Source: Peromyscus leucopus
Lineage: Eukaryota; Chordata; Mammalia; Rodentia; Cricetidae
Reading direction: 5' to 3'
DNA length: 64,000 nucleotides
Assembly (NCBI RefSeq): GCF_004664715.2
Contig: NC_051068.1
Coordinates: forward strand, 55,872,953 to 55,936,952
A program made the position numbers and the translations under genes. This document shows positions 1 through 9,400 of this stretch, in pieces; positions within the stretch are counted from its first letter, which is position 1, and every line of letters starts with the position of its first letter. The notes under the pieces were generated by a model. That model saw nothing but the letters and a program-made list of their open reading frames with translations, did not search any database and had not been told where the DNA came from.

Positions 1-38
1 GAAGAGTTTGAAGATATGCTTTAAGACTGGAGTGGCAT

Positions 39-1516
39 CAAGCCCTGCCTGAGGCTGCTTGTCCTGGGAAAGTAGAAGAAACCACGGGCCTGCCTAGTGC
101 CATGCGGGTTGGGTGCCATTATGATGAACAAATTTCTGGTAGGGTATAGGAGAGAGAGGCAGAATGGTTCATGTTCTGTTGAGAGAGGCAGATCTGAAGA
201 GGTAAAGGTGGTGAGGAACAGGCTGAAGTGGGTGGCCAATTTGCCACCCTTGGCCATGGTGATGTCCTGGCCTGGGCTGCTGCCAAGGACCACTATAGGC
301 CACAAGGTTTCATGGGTTCTAGGTTGCCACTTATGGCCGTGTTTGTGCCCAGGGTTCATGCTGCCATCAGGGCCGTACAGATTGGGGTGGCCTGCACAGC
401 CACAGGAGGCCAAAGTGACTTCTGGGCCCAAGCTGTGGCCCAGGCCCATGTCTGGGTCTGTGGCCTGACTGCAGCCAGGTCTGTGTTGATGTCCATGGCG
501 CCTACTACCACTGAAGAGCAAGCTGCTGCTGATGGCCCTCACTAGAAAGCTGATCCATGCCCCACCCCCTCATTGGCCCTGGGATGGCTGCCCCATGACC
601 TCAGCATGGGAGAGTTGACCCAGCCCCTCATAGGAGAGCTGCCTCCCCTGCACTTGAGAAAGTTGGCCCTACCCCTCACCACAGGTGTGGGAGAGCTGGC
701 TCCGCCTGTCACCTGAGGGAGCCCAGACTGACCAACTCAGCTATCACCCAGGCACATATCCAGGGCTTTGAGTTGGCACTCCCCAACATCTACCCTGTCT
801 ATGACCTGCTGGAGCTTGTGAAGGGACTGGTCCTGCAGAACCATGGCCAAAGGATCTCCATGAGTGGGGGCAACAGCAGGATATTCAAGAGAAGATCCCA
901 CGAGGGTCCAGTATGGATGGTGTACCAGAAGCCAGAGGCCTTGAACCTGACCAACAACACGTTACACCATGAACATTTGCAAGTAAAGCTGTGTGGACAA
1001 AAGGGAATACTGCATGACACACCGCAGCTCCCAGTGCCACTAAGATGAATGGAGAGGTGATGAAGAGGTGGGAAAGACGGAGGCTTGAAGTGGGTTTTTT
1101 CGTTGTTGTTGGTGGTGGTGGTGGTTAGTTGGTTGGTTTCGGTTTGTTTGTTTGTTTAACATTCTTATTTGTGCCGGGCGGTGGTGGTGCACGTCTTTAA
1201 TTCGAGCACTTGGGAGGCAGAGCCAGGTGAATCTTTGTGAGTTCAAGTCCAGCCTGGTCTACAAAGTGAGATCCAGGACAGGCTGCAAAGCTACACAGAG
1301 AAACCCTGTCCCGAAAAACAACAACAACAAATTCCTATTTGTATTTCTATTTTTTCTTATTTTTATTTCATTTTTACTATTTCTTTTTGTTTGCCTTTGA
1401 GGGTGGGATGCTACAAGGGTGAAGGGCAAATACGAAGGGACTGAAAAATGAGTGGGATTGAGGTGCATAGTGTGAAATCCCCAAAGACTCAATAAAACAA
1501 TTATGTTTTAAAAAAG
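39..1516 (+). mobile_element. HAL1-like (L1-mobilised) retroelement, copy 1
   Basis: This is one of two copies in the window of the same repeat; the other starts near 37680, in the same orientation. Shared parts are a GC-rich 5' segment built from loose repeats of 'GAGAGCTGRCCC' and 'CCCCTCRCC', a body with a decayed frame (about 773-1045; shared words include NIYP, RISM and KPEA), a T/G-rich stretch, and a 3' end with AATAAA at 1491 followed by an A-rich tail. The element is flanked by 'agactggagtggcat' (24-38) and 'agactgaagtggcat' (1517-1531), 14 of 15 bases alike. That is the mark of L1-type target-primed insertion. A B1 SINE interrupts it at 1173-1330. From memory it resembles rodent half-L1 (HAL1) or L1 5'-UTR type consensus sequences. 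The name is uncertain and the 5' limit rests on the duplication. Confidence 0.6.
1173..1330 (+). mobile_element. B1 SINE inside the HAL1-like copy
   Basis: A 7SL-derived B1 starts with 'gccgggcggtggtggtgcac', continues through 'gggaggcagag' and 'gttcaagtccagcctggtct', and ends 'cacagagaaaccctgtc' plus an ACA-rich tail. Flanks 'attcttatttgt' (1161-1172) and 'attcctatttgt' (1331-1342) match at 11 of 12 bases, so this is a clean insertion into the T/G-rich part of the host element and is younger than it. Confidence 0.93.
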
Positions 1517-1531
1517 AGACTGAAGTGGCAT

Positions 1532-1984
1532 ACAGGCTGTGAAGGTGGAGTTGAAGAGGAATATGACGGATCCAACTGTGACAGAGACTTTTCTAGCCAG
1601 CAGAGGAAACTGTCAGATAGAGGAAGAGCTGGGAGGTGGGCTGGGCTGCTCAGGAATGAGCTGACACAAAAATCATCCTTCAGAAATGAATTTTATTAGG
1701 AGAAAAGGCCTTGCAACACGGGAGTCATGATAGGGCCTTGAGGTGGGAGAGCATCAGAAAGGCTCAACACACACTATCAAAGACAGTGTGAGGGGGGGAC
1801 TTCAAGGGAAGAAGGGCTGTCTCTTTAAATCCTGGAAAGGAACTTCACTAAAAATGATAGCTTAAAATAAGAATAAGAACTATCTGGCCAGATAGACTTC
1901 AAAGACAGGATGATAAGAAGGGGGGTAGAGAAGAACTTTCTGGAAAAAGATCCCCTGAAGAAAAAAAAAAAAACCTAACTTTCA
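1532..1984. other. No gene seen; non-coding
   Basis: Mixed-composition DNA with a short A run near 1961-1973. I recognise no repeat family and no coding frame that persists. Confidence 0.5.
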
Positions 1985-2365
1985 TATCCTTTCACATAAG
2001 CTAGAGTCATCGGGGAAGAGGAGCCTAAGATAGAAAAATGCCTCCATCAAGTCTGTGGGGACGCTTTCTTGATTAATGTTTGATGTGGGAGGTCTCAGTC
2101 CACTGTGGGTAGTATCATCCCTAGGCCAGTAGTTCTGGAACAGATAAGAAAGCAAACAGAGCAAGCCAAGAGTAGAAAGCCAGTAAGCAGCACTCCTCTG
2201 CTTTCTGTGTCCAAGTTCCTGCCCTGGTTGAGTTCCTGCCTTGGCTTTCCTCAATGATGCACTACAACTGGAGTATATAAGTCAAACAGAGCCTTTCCTC
2301 CCCAAGTCACCTTTGATTGTAGTGGCTTTATTACAACAATAGAAAACAAACCAGAACATGGTGAT
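1985..2365 (-). mobile_element. Rodent interspersed repeat 'family B', near full length
   Basis: Read on the minus strand it runs from 'ttctattgttgtaataaa' through 'cttggggaggaaaggctc', 'ggcaggaact' and 'cccacagtgga' to 'gatgactctagctta'. The same order of words is present on the plus strand at 55710-56119, where the copy is about 410 bp. This is a very common rodent repeat. I cannot fix its database name; the ends recall a non-autonomous hAT element or an RMER-type repeat. Confidence 0.65.
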
Positions 2366-2574
2366 AGGAAGTTCCACATCACATGATTTAGTCTGGGATA
2401 GCCTACTTGACAAGCACAGAGGATCTAAGTAATGAATGTGGCCATAAATTAGGGATTGTAAAACACAGTGTACCATCAAATACCTCCTAAATAATTATGA
2501 CTTAAGCATGTATTAGAAACTGAGAAATCTCTCATTGCCTAAGAACATATACCTTTGTAGAGAACCTGAATTTT

Positions 2575-2680
2575 GTTCCCAGGCCTCCGGCTCCAGGGAA
2601 TCCAGTGCTCTCTTCTGGACTTCATAGGTACCTGCAATTACACATGCGCAAGCCCCACCCCCTCCACACACACATATACA
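2575..2680 (+). mobile_element. B2/B3 SINE, 3' part
   Basis: Contains the B2/B3 words 'ttcccaggcctccggctcca', 'tctcttctggacttcata' and 'acctgcaattacacatgcg' followed by a CA-rich tail. The 5' tRNA-like half is missing. A B1 has landed in the tail, which seems to resume at 2832 with 'atatttttaaataaaa'. Confidence 0.75.
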
Positions 2681-2831
2681 TTTTTTTTTTTGAGACAGGG
2701 TTTCTCTGTGTAACAGCTCTGGCTATTCCTGAACTCGCTTTGTAGACCAAGCTGGAGTCAAACTCACAGAAACCTGCCTGCCTCTCCCTCCCGAGTGCTG
2801 GGATTAAAGGCAGGTGCCCTCACCACCCGGC
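2681..2831 (-). mobile_element. B1 SINE
   Basis: Reverse-complement B1: poly-T (2681-2691), 'gagacagggtttctctgtgt', 'gtgctgggattaaaggcagg', and end 'caccacccggc'. It sits in the A-rich tail of the B2/B3 copy, so it is a SINE within a SINE. Confidence 0.93.
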
Positions 2832-2850
2832 ATGACATATTTTTAAATAA

Positions 2851-3867
2851 AATGGATATTTATAAGCACAGATTAGTGTTGTCTTCAGCTTTGGCTTTCA
2901 CAGTGGGCAATGACAGGTACAGAGACTTGAAGATGATCCAATCGATAAGACTGACTGGTGAGTGCTCAGCCATAGATGAGACGTCTTTATCACCTTCTCC
3001 GAGGCTTGGAGAATATCACAGAAGAGAGACTGGGAAGAAAGTAAGACTGGAGGGAGAAGTGGAGTGAGGCGGAACACTGTCTTCCATACAAAGCATTGCA
3101 TTGCATTGTTCTTGATCTCACAGCAGCTGTGTTTACCGGCAGAGAACTTGTATAAGACTGACCTGGTCTACACGCCGCCATGCTAGAGAGAGGGATTCAA
3201 AGGCCTCACCTCTCTCTGAGCATCTAGGTGATGGAGAGACATTTTCTTCCACTTGGTGAGGGAGAGACATTTTCTTCCATGGTATTGATGGGAAAGAAAC
3301 CATGCTCTTGTAAATAATCCCTCATCCAGCATCTGGAGAGGAGAACAAGTAACACCTAATGGGTCCCAACCAAACAACATGAACATAGAGACAGAATTAG
3401 CTGTGACGTGGTCATGGATTAGCAAGAGTGACCGGGACAGAACAGGAGCAATGGGGAGTTTTATAGGATCAAAATAAAAATGTCATAATGAAACCATTGT
3501 ACCCAATTAATTTGTGTGAATAGGATTTTTAAGTGCTCGTTTATAAAAGGAAAAATTATCTCCTATTTGAATAATGTTAAAATCATGCATCTATACAGTG
3601 TATCCATAGTCTATATATAGTCTATCTATATAGTCTATACATCTACTTACCTGGTGTTCTGTTGTTGACTCATGGGTTTCCTTTAAAGAGAAAGCACGAG
3701 TTCTCAACTGAATAGTAAGATTCTTCTAACCCTTACCTTGAGCATTTTCTAGAAAATGAGATTAATTTGGGGTAGATGAAGTTTTCTAGAATTCCACAGC
3801 CATTAGAATACTTAAAAAGATCCGGTAATGTTCCTTTTAAACGGACTATAGCCATCCGTGAATGATC

Positions 3868-3899
<32 letters not shown>

Positions 3900-4377
3900 A
3901 AGAGCATCTGGTCCTCTGATAAGCCAGGTCAGAATAAGAATCGCAGTCGGGAGCAGATAGAGTTTTATTTTAGAATACTAGTAATTATTTTATCTTTGCT
4001 TATACTTTCCTGTGGGGAACGTTTAAGAACATATAAGTTACCCCCAAAATTTTTTTTCTTTTACTGTTAAAGTCAGTGAGACACCTTCAGAGTTACTATT
4101 AGGGGTTTAGAAGGAACTGCTTGGCTCTTTCAACTGTTCCTCCAAGTTGCACCACCTGCTAAAATGGGTTAGGATTTTGCTGATCTTGGAAGCATAGAAC
4201 GACTTCCTCCTCCGATGACTTCCCTCTTTGCAAGATGTACACTGGTTGGAGGCCAATCATAGCCTCATGGATAAGAGAACAAGTGGTTTTCTAGAGTGAT
4301 AAAGCCTTTGGGGATGGCCGCATCGTCCCCTGGGACCTGACTAACCAGAATCCTAACAGTCCTTTCAGCTCTGTTCT
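2851..4377. other. No gene; single-copy AT-rich DNA
   Basis: No coding region is supported. It includes a short reiterated 'tagtctata' motif near 3608-3640, a duplicated 'gagagacattttcttcca' at about 3234-3280, and a (TTG)n run listed separately. Confidence 0.5.
3868..3899 (+). repeat. (TTG)n microsatellite
   Basis: About ten uninterrupted TTG units. It makes a short poly-valine frame that is not a protein. Confidence 0.95.
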
Positions 4378-4530
4378 GGTCTGATTTCCTATTGCTCCGA
4401 CAAACACCAGGCCAAAAGCAACTCAAGGAGAAAAGAGTTTATTTGGCTCAAACTCCCAGGTCATGAAAGAAAGCCCCCATCCTGGTCAGCACTCATTTTA
4501 TGAGGCAGGAACCTACCGAAGAACCAGGAG
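4378..4530 (+). mobile_element. Rodent 'family B' repeat, 5' part
   Basis: Words 'ttcctattgctccgacaaac', 'accaggccaaaagcaactca', 'gtttatttggctcaaactcc' and 'gaggcaggaacctac' match the start of the family seen at 55710 and at 1985 (minus). The 3' half is truncated or decayed. Confidence 0.6.
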
Positions 4531-5576
4531 GGACAGAGAGGAGTCTCAGGGACACATTTGCTGGTGCAAACAGAGACACAAGGGAAGTGGGAGAAGGACA
4601 TCCTTAATAGTAGTTAAGGGAGAAGTTCTTGATCTTATCTTGTGGGCCAGTATGAGGATTCATATCTAGACAGACAGGTAGGTAATCTTGTTAAGTAATA
4701 AGTTTTTCTTGACACTGACCATCCATATTAAGGTGCTATGTGTCCTTGGGAGTTTAGTGTCTATAGGGTCACATAAAACATCCTGAGACACTTGGGCTCA
4801 AGCTCCAAGGAGTAGTGCTCTAGTTGTTAAAGTGTGGGAATTTAGCTTTGAAGTCTGGGCCTTCTGTCTCTGCACCCTATGATTCTTTTTCTAGTGCTGA
4901 GGATGGGAGCTAGGGCATCCCACATGCTAGGCATGCATTCTACTCCTAAGCAACACCCCCAGAGCTAACCCTATAGCATAATGGAAAACATGGGCAGTCA
5001 GCATGTACTTTGTTCTCTCAAAGATATTAAAAGAAGTAATAATTAATTAAGATAGTAATTAATTAAGATAATAATGGTGAAATACTAAAACCATTTGTAA
5101 AGATAACAGTGTTCTTTAGAATGTCCTTTAACTTACAAATTTGAGATTAAAAGTAAACAACAATGTTCTTTATCCCCAATATAATCAAAAGGCTTGAAAT
5201 ACAAATAAAGCTTGAATCTCCCAACTCTTTCTCCATCTACTCTGTTAGATACAGCAGCCTCAGTGCTATCTCCTGGGTCCCCATGCAAGGTCCCCTGAAT
5301 GCTGTCACAGGTTTGCAGAGAACCTAATGTAGTACACCAAGGTAACACTTACTCGGCTGCTCCACTGGATAGGGTGTGACTCGAAAGCAGTTTTCTTTCT
5401 TTGTCTGTCCATGCAACTCCCGTTCCTTGTTCCAGGCATGGCTGCCATTTTCTATTACATAAAGTTGGGCATCATCAACACCAACAGTGTGGGTCTCTCC
5501 CAGTATAAAGCTTGAGTGGGGGCTAGTAGCCATCCAGCCCACAAATGGAATTGTTCATTTTGTTTTGCACTTTTTT
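4531..5576. other. No gene; single-copy with a short ID/B4-like relic
   Basis: Around 4890-4970 the words 'catgctaggcatgcattcta' and 'caacacccccag' recall the minus strand of an ID or B4 head. At 5037-5070 there is a short duplicated 'taattaattaagata' motif. Nothing else is recognised and there is no coding support. Confidence 0.45.
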
Positions 5577-6840
5577 AAGCCTTTTTTTTTATTTTATAAC
5601 TTAATTTAATTTTACATATCAGCCACAGATTCCCCTGTCCTCCCTCCTCCCCTCCCCCTCTGCCCTCCCCCCCCCAGTCCATCCCCATTCCCATCTCCTC
5701 CAGGGCAAGGACTCCCCTGGGGATTCAGCTCAACCTGGTAGATTAAGTCCAGGCAGGTCCAGTCTCCTCCTCCCAGGCTGAGCAAATTGTCCCTGCAAAG
5801 GCCCCAGGTTCCAAACAGTCAACTCACGCACTAAGGACAGGTCCCTGTCCCACTGCCTGGGGGCCTTCCAAACAGTTCAAGCTAATCAACTGTCTCACTT
5901 AATCCAGAGGGCCTGATCCAGCTGGGGGCTCCTCAGCTATTGGTTCATAGTTCATGTGTTTCCACTAGTTTGGCTATTTGTTCCTGTGCTTTTCCAACCT
6001 TGGTCTCAACAATTCTCGCTCATACAATCCCTCCTCTTTCTTGCTAATTGGACTCCCGGAGCTCCACCTGGTGCCTGGACTCGGATCTCTTCATCTGCTT
6101 CCACCAGTCATTGGATGAGATTTCTAGCATGACAGTTAGGGGTTTGGCCATCTGATCACCAGAGTAGGTCAGGTCAGGCTTTCTCTTGACCGTTGCCAGT
6201 AGTCTATTGTGGGGGTATCTTTGTGGATTTCTGTGGACCTCTCTAGCACTTTGCTTCTTCCTATTCTCATGTGGTCTTCATTTATCATAGTCTCTTTTTC
6301 CTTGTTCTCCCTCTCTCTGTTCTTGATCTAGCTGGGATCTCCCACTCCCCTAAGCTCTCTTTCTTCCGACCCTTGCCCTTCATTACCCTCACCCCTCACA
6401 TCCAGTTTGCTCATGTAGATCTCATCCATTTCTCTGTTATTGGGTGATCCCTGTATCTTTCTTAGGGTTCTCTTTTCTAGGTAGCCTCCCTGGAGTTGTG
6501 AGTAGCAGTCTAGTCATCCTTTGTTTTACATCTAGTATCCTCCTATGAGTGAGTACATACCATGTTTGTCTTTCTGAGTCTGGGTTACCTCACTCAGGAT
6601 GATTTTTTTCTAGACCCATCCTTTGCCTGCAAACCTCATGATGTCATTGTTTTTCTCTGCTGAGTAGTATTCCATTGTGTATGTACCACATTTTATTTAT
6701 CCATTCTTCAGTTGAAGGGCATCTAGGTTGTTTCCAGGTTCTGGCTATTACAAACAATGCTGTTATGAACATAGCTGAGCATGTGCCCTTGTGGTATGAT
6801 TGAGCATTCCTTGGGTATATGCCCAAGAGTGGTATAAGTG
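5577..6840 (-). mobile_element. L1 retrotransposon, 5'-truncated (ORF2 end plus 3' UTR)
   Basis: On the minus strand this is the C-terminal part of L1 ORF2 followed by the 3' UTR. Plus-strand words typical of inverted rodent L1 are 'gagtagtattccattgtgta', 'ttgaagggcatctaggttgt', 'cctatgagtgagtacatacc', 'ctggtgcctggactcggatc' and the 3'-end block 'gattcccctgtcctccctcc', with poly-T at 5581-5590 as the tail. No long frame survives, so it is inactive. An LTR lies 25 bp beyond the 5' truncation point. Confidence 0.92.
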
Positions 6841-6864
6841 TTTTTACAGGTTATAGAAACATCT

Positions 6865-7209
6865 TGTTGCTGGAGAGTTTCTCTCCGGGTCCTGCCAAGT
6901 CCCTGCAGTCCTACAGCCCACTTATAAAATAAACACACAGACACTTATATTATTTAAACTGTTTGGCCTAATGGCTCAGGCTTCTAGCTAGCTGTTCTTA
7001 TATCTTAAATTAACCCATTTTTTTAATCTATAAGCTGCCACATGGCTCGTGGCTTACAGGTATCTTAACATCTCATGGTGGTGGCTGGCAGCATCTCTCT
7101 GTCTCAGCCTTCCACTTCCCACACCTCTCCTCTCTCTTTGTCCCACCTATACTTCCTGTCTGGCTACTGACCAATCAGCATTTTATTTATCAATCAATCA
7201 TCCACAGCA
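6865..7209 (-). mobile_element. Solo LTR (ERV-type), family X, minus orientation
   Basis: Words 'aaataaacacacagacactt', 'gcttctagctagctgttctt', 'taaattaacccattttttta', 'gccacatggct' and 'ctgaccaatcagcattttat' are the reverse complement of those in the LTR at 20384-20751. Ends are TG at 6865 and CA at 7208. I recall this LTR type from cricetid genomes but cannot name the family. I see no clean target duplication and no internal viral sequence. Confidence 0.65.
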
Positions 7210-7289
7210 TCTTGTGGCCAAAAGCTTGTCAGTGACTTACTCAAATAGAATTTCTATTCTTCAGGTTATCTTTAATCTTCCTACATGAG

Positions 7290-7404
7290 AACATGGTTAA
7301 GAGGATATGAAGTCAAGAAGATACCATGGTTGGGGTAAAAGGTAGGGATGGATCTGGGAGGAACTAAGGGAGGAGTGGGTGGTGAGTATGATCAAAACAT
7401 GGAT
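7290..7404 (+). mobile_element. L1 3' UTR fragment, left part
   Basis: Words 'ataccatggttggggtaaaa', 'gatctgggaggaactaaggg' and 'gtgagtatgatcaaaacatg' are the typical 3' end of rodent L1. The expected continuation ('acaatgaaattctccaagaa') appears only at about 8312, after the URR1 nest, so one L1 end was split. Confidence 0.75.
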
Positions 7405-7421
7405 GTGGTGGTTTAAATAAG

Positions 7422-7424
<3 letters not shown>

Positions 7425-7479
<55 letters not shown>
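7425..7479 (+). repeat. (CA)n microsatellite
   Basis: About 27 uninterrupted CA units inside the outer URR1 copy; likely length-polymorphic. Confidence 0.97.
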
Positions 7480-7480
<1 letters not shown>

Positions 7481-7725
7481 ATGGTCTGAGGCATTGGAAT
7501 ACTTGGTACCCACTTGCTGGTAATTCGGGTAGTTTTAAGAGGTTGTGGCCTTACTGAAGGGATTATGCCACTGGGGCAGCTTTGAGATTTCAAAGCCCAT
7601 GTACTGTTTCCAGTGCACTCTCTGCGCTTGCTGCTCTCTGAACAAGATGTGGGCTCTCAGTTTCCTGCTCCAGCCACATTGGTTGCCTGCTGCCCTGCCT
7701 CCCTGTTGTGATGGTGATGGACTCT

Positions 7726-7956
7726 GGTGGTTTGAGTAAAATAATGGCTCCCATAGGCTCATATATTTGAATACTTAGTGACCAGGGAGTGGGACTCTTT
7801 GAAAGGGTTAGAAGGATTAAGAGGTGTGGCTTTGATGGAGTGGGTGTGGCTTTGTTGGAGTGGGTGTGGCTTTGTTGGAGTGGGTGTGACTTTGTTGGAG
7901 GAAGTGGGGGGGGCTTTGAGTTTTCAAAAGCCCATTCCAGGCCCAGTCTCTCTCTG

Positions 7957-7991
<35 letters not shown>

Positions 7992-8213
7992 GTCTCTCTC
8001 TCTCTCTCTCTCCCTCCCTGTCGCCTGTGGATCAGGATATAAAGCTCTCAGCTACTGATCTAGCTTCTGCAAGCATGCCACCATGCTTCCCGCCATGATG
8101 ATAATGGACTAAGCCTCTGAAACTAGAAGCAATCCCCCAGTTAAATGCTTGTCTTTATAAGAGTTGCCTTGGCCCTGTGTCTCCTCACAGCAATAGAACA
8201 GTGACTAAAGACA
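7726..8213 (+). mobile_element. URR1 hAT element (inner copy)
   Basis: Full-length-looking copy: 'ggtggtttgagtaaaataat', 'ctcatatatttgaatactta', 'ccagggagtgggactctttg', 'ttcaaaagcccattccaggc', a TC-rich middle, 'ataatggactaagcctctga', 'tttataagagttgccttggc' and 'gaacagtgactaaag'. It is bordered by 'gactct' at 7720-7725 and again at 8214-8219, consistent with most of a hAT 8-bp duplication. The segment 'gtggctttgttggagtgggt' is repeated in tandem at 7842-7905. Confidence 0.85.
7947..8016 (+). repeat. TC/TCTG-rich simple repeat
   Basis: Imperfect (TC)n with TCTG interruptions, expanded from the pyrimidine-rich centre of the inner URR1. It produces serine/leucine-rich frames that are not genes. 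Confidence 0.9.
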
Positions 8214-8305
8214 GACTCTTATCCCACTAGAAACACAAGCTCAAATAAACCTTTTCTGATATAAGTTGCTTTGGTCATGATGTCTTATCACAGCAACAGA
8301 AAAGT

Positions 8306-8360
8306 AATAATACAATGAAATTCTCCAAGAATTCATGTAAATACTCCATGAATTCTTTTA
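8306..8360 (+). mobile_element. L1 3' end, right part
   Basis: 'acaatgaaattctccaagaa' resembles the last bases of rodent L1 before the tail and continues the fragment ending at 7404. It contains an 11-bp perfect inverted repeat (see findings). Confidence 0.5.
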
Positions 8361-8379
8361 AGGAATGTAGTTAAGAACT

Positions 8380-8462
8380 TGGGAATTCGGCTCAGGAGTG
8401 TAGGACTCTATAGACCACTTGCCTAGCATGCCTAAGGCCCTGAGATACATCCTTAACACCAA
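8380..8462 (+). mobile_element. ID SINE (BC1-derived), diverged
   Basis: 'ggctcaggagtgtaggactc', 'cttgcctagcatgcctaagg' and 'cctgagatacatcc' follow the ID/BC1 tRNA-Ala-like pattern, with the GGAT microsatellite where the A tail would be. Confidence 0.7.
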
Positions 8463-8465
8463 TGA

Positions 8466-8523
8466 ATGGATGGATGGATGGATGGATGGATGGATGGATG
8501 GATGGATAAGTAAATAAATAAAT
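8466..8523 (+). repeat. (GGAT)n then (TAAA)n microsatellite
   Basis: About ten GGAT units (8466-8508) followed by four TAAA-type units, probably grown from the A tail of the ID element. Confidence 0.95.
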
Positions 8524-8893
8524 GTTGGAGGTGATCCAAAAGCAAAGTCAAGTAGTCAGTCACACTACTATGAGAGCCCTCAGTGATGTCCTTCCCCCCC
8601 CCCCCAGATTTTAGCAGTGTTGCAGTCCATGGTTAAACAAACTTAAAGATTAACTCTTGTGTTCCAGAACCTAAGAATGGCTACTTTATTCACCCGTTGT
8701 CTGATAGAGACTTCCTCTAAAGCCTCTCTGATGGAGACTTCACTTTTCTGTTTCAATTTCTTTCCTTCAATTCTTTCAGCCTCAGTCTCCTCCAGGCTTT
8801 TCCACTAACAAAGGCCCCAGGGCTAACGAACAGGTGTCGGTGAAAGAACTAGAGTGTCCCCACCACCCTGGCCCTCCAGCATCCCAGCCGCAC

Positions 8894-9400
8894 TGTGACC
8901 ATCGCCCTGGACCCCATCCCTCCCACCCCCAGCTTCCTGGCCCCACTGTGACCATCATCCTGGACCCCCATCCCTCCCACCCCCAGCTTCCTGGTCCTAC
9001 TGTGACCATCACCCTAGACCTCATCCCTCCAGCCCCCAGCTTCCTGGTCCTACTGTGACCATCGCCCTGGACCCCATCCCTCCTGCCCCCAGCTTCCTGG
9101 CCCCACTGTGACCATGGCCCTGGACCCCCATCCCTCCAGCCCCCCAGCTCCCTGGCCACACTGTGACCATCACCCTGGACCCCCATCCCTCCCACTCCCC
9201 AGCATCCCAACCCCACTGTGACCATCACCCTGGACCCCCATCCCTCCCACCCCCCAGCTCCCTGGCCCCACTGTGACCATGGCCCTGGACCCCCATCCCT
9301 CCAGCCCCCCCAGCTCCCTGGCCCCACTGTGACCATGGCCCTGGACCCCCATCCCTCCAGCCCCCCCCCACCAGCTCCCTGGCTCCACTGTGACCACCTC
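8894..9400 (+). repeat. C-rich minisatellite, about 54-bp unit
   Basis: Nine units of about 53-62 bp plus a partial tenth. Each begins 'tgtgaccat', continues 'ccctggaccccatccctcc' with variation, and ends 'agctycctggccccac'. A degenerate earlier unit (8855-8893) precedes the array. Most units are near 54 bp, a multiple of three, so stop-free frames appear on both strands (up to about 216 codons on the minus strand at 8782-9432). I read these as products of the repeat. The strand bias is strong: C-rich above, G-rich below. Confidence 0.95.

Larger units (their letters stand above)
7405..8305 (+). mobile_element. URR1-type hAT element (outer copy), split in two
   Basis: The left part (7405-7725) has 'gtggtttaaataag', 'ggtagttttaagaggttgtg', 'tttgagatttcaaagcccat' and 'tgtgatggtgatggactct'. 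The right part (about 8214-8305) has 'aataaaccttttctgatata' and 'catgatgtcttatcacagca'. URR1 (ubiquitous rodent repeat 1) is a non-autonomous hAT-Charlie DNA transposon family. This copy contains a (CA)n run and is interrupted by a younger URR1 at 7726-8213. Confidence 0.75.

Noticed and set aside
773..1048. 91-codon frame that looks like a small gene
   Set aside because: The same sequence recurs at 38550-39230 with stop codons and indels, so it is part of a dispersed repeat.
6865..7209. A provirus between the two family X LTRs (6865-7209 and 20384-20751)
   Set aside because: The LTRs are in opposite orientation, 13 kb apart, diverged, and the DNA between them shows no retroviral genes.
7405..8523. 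Regular short repeats that could suggest a CRISPR-like or satellite array
   Set aside because: They are CA, TC and GGAT microsatellites inside known transposon types in eukaryotic DNA.
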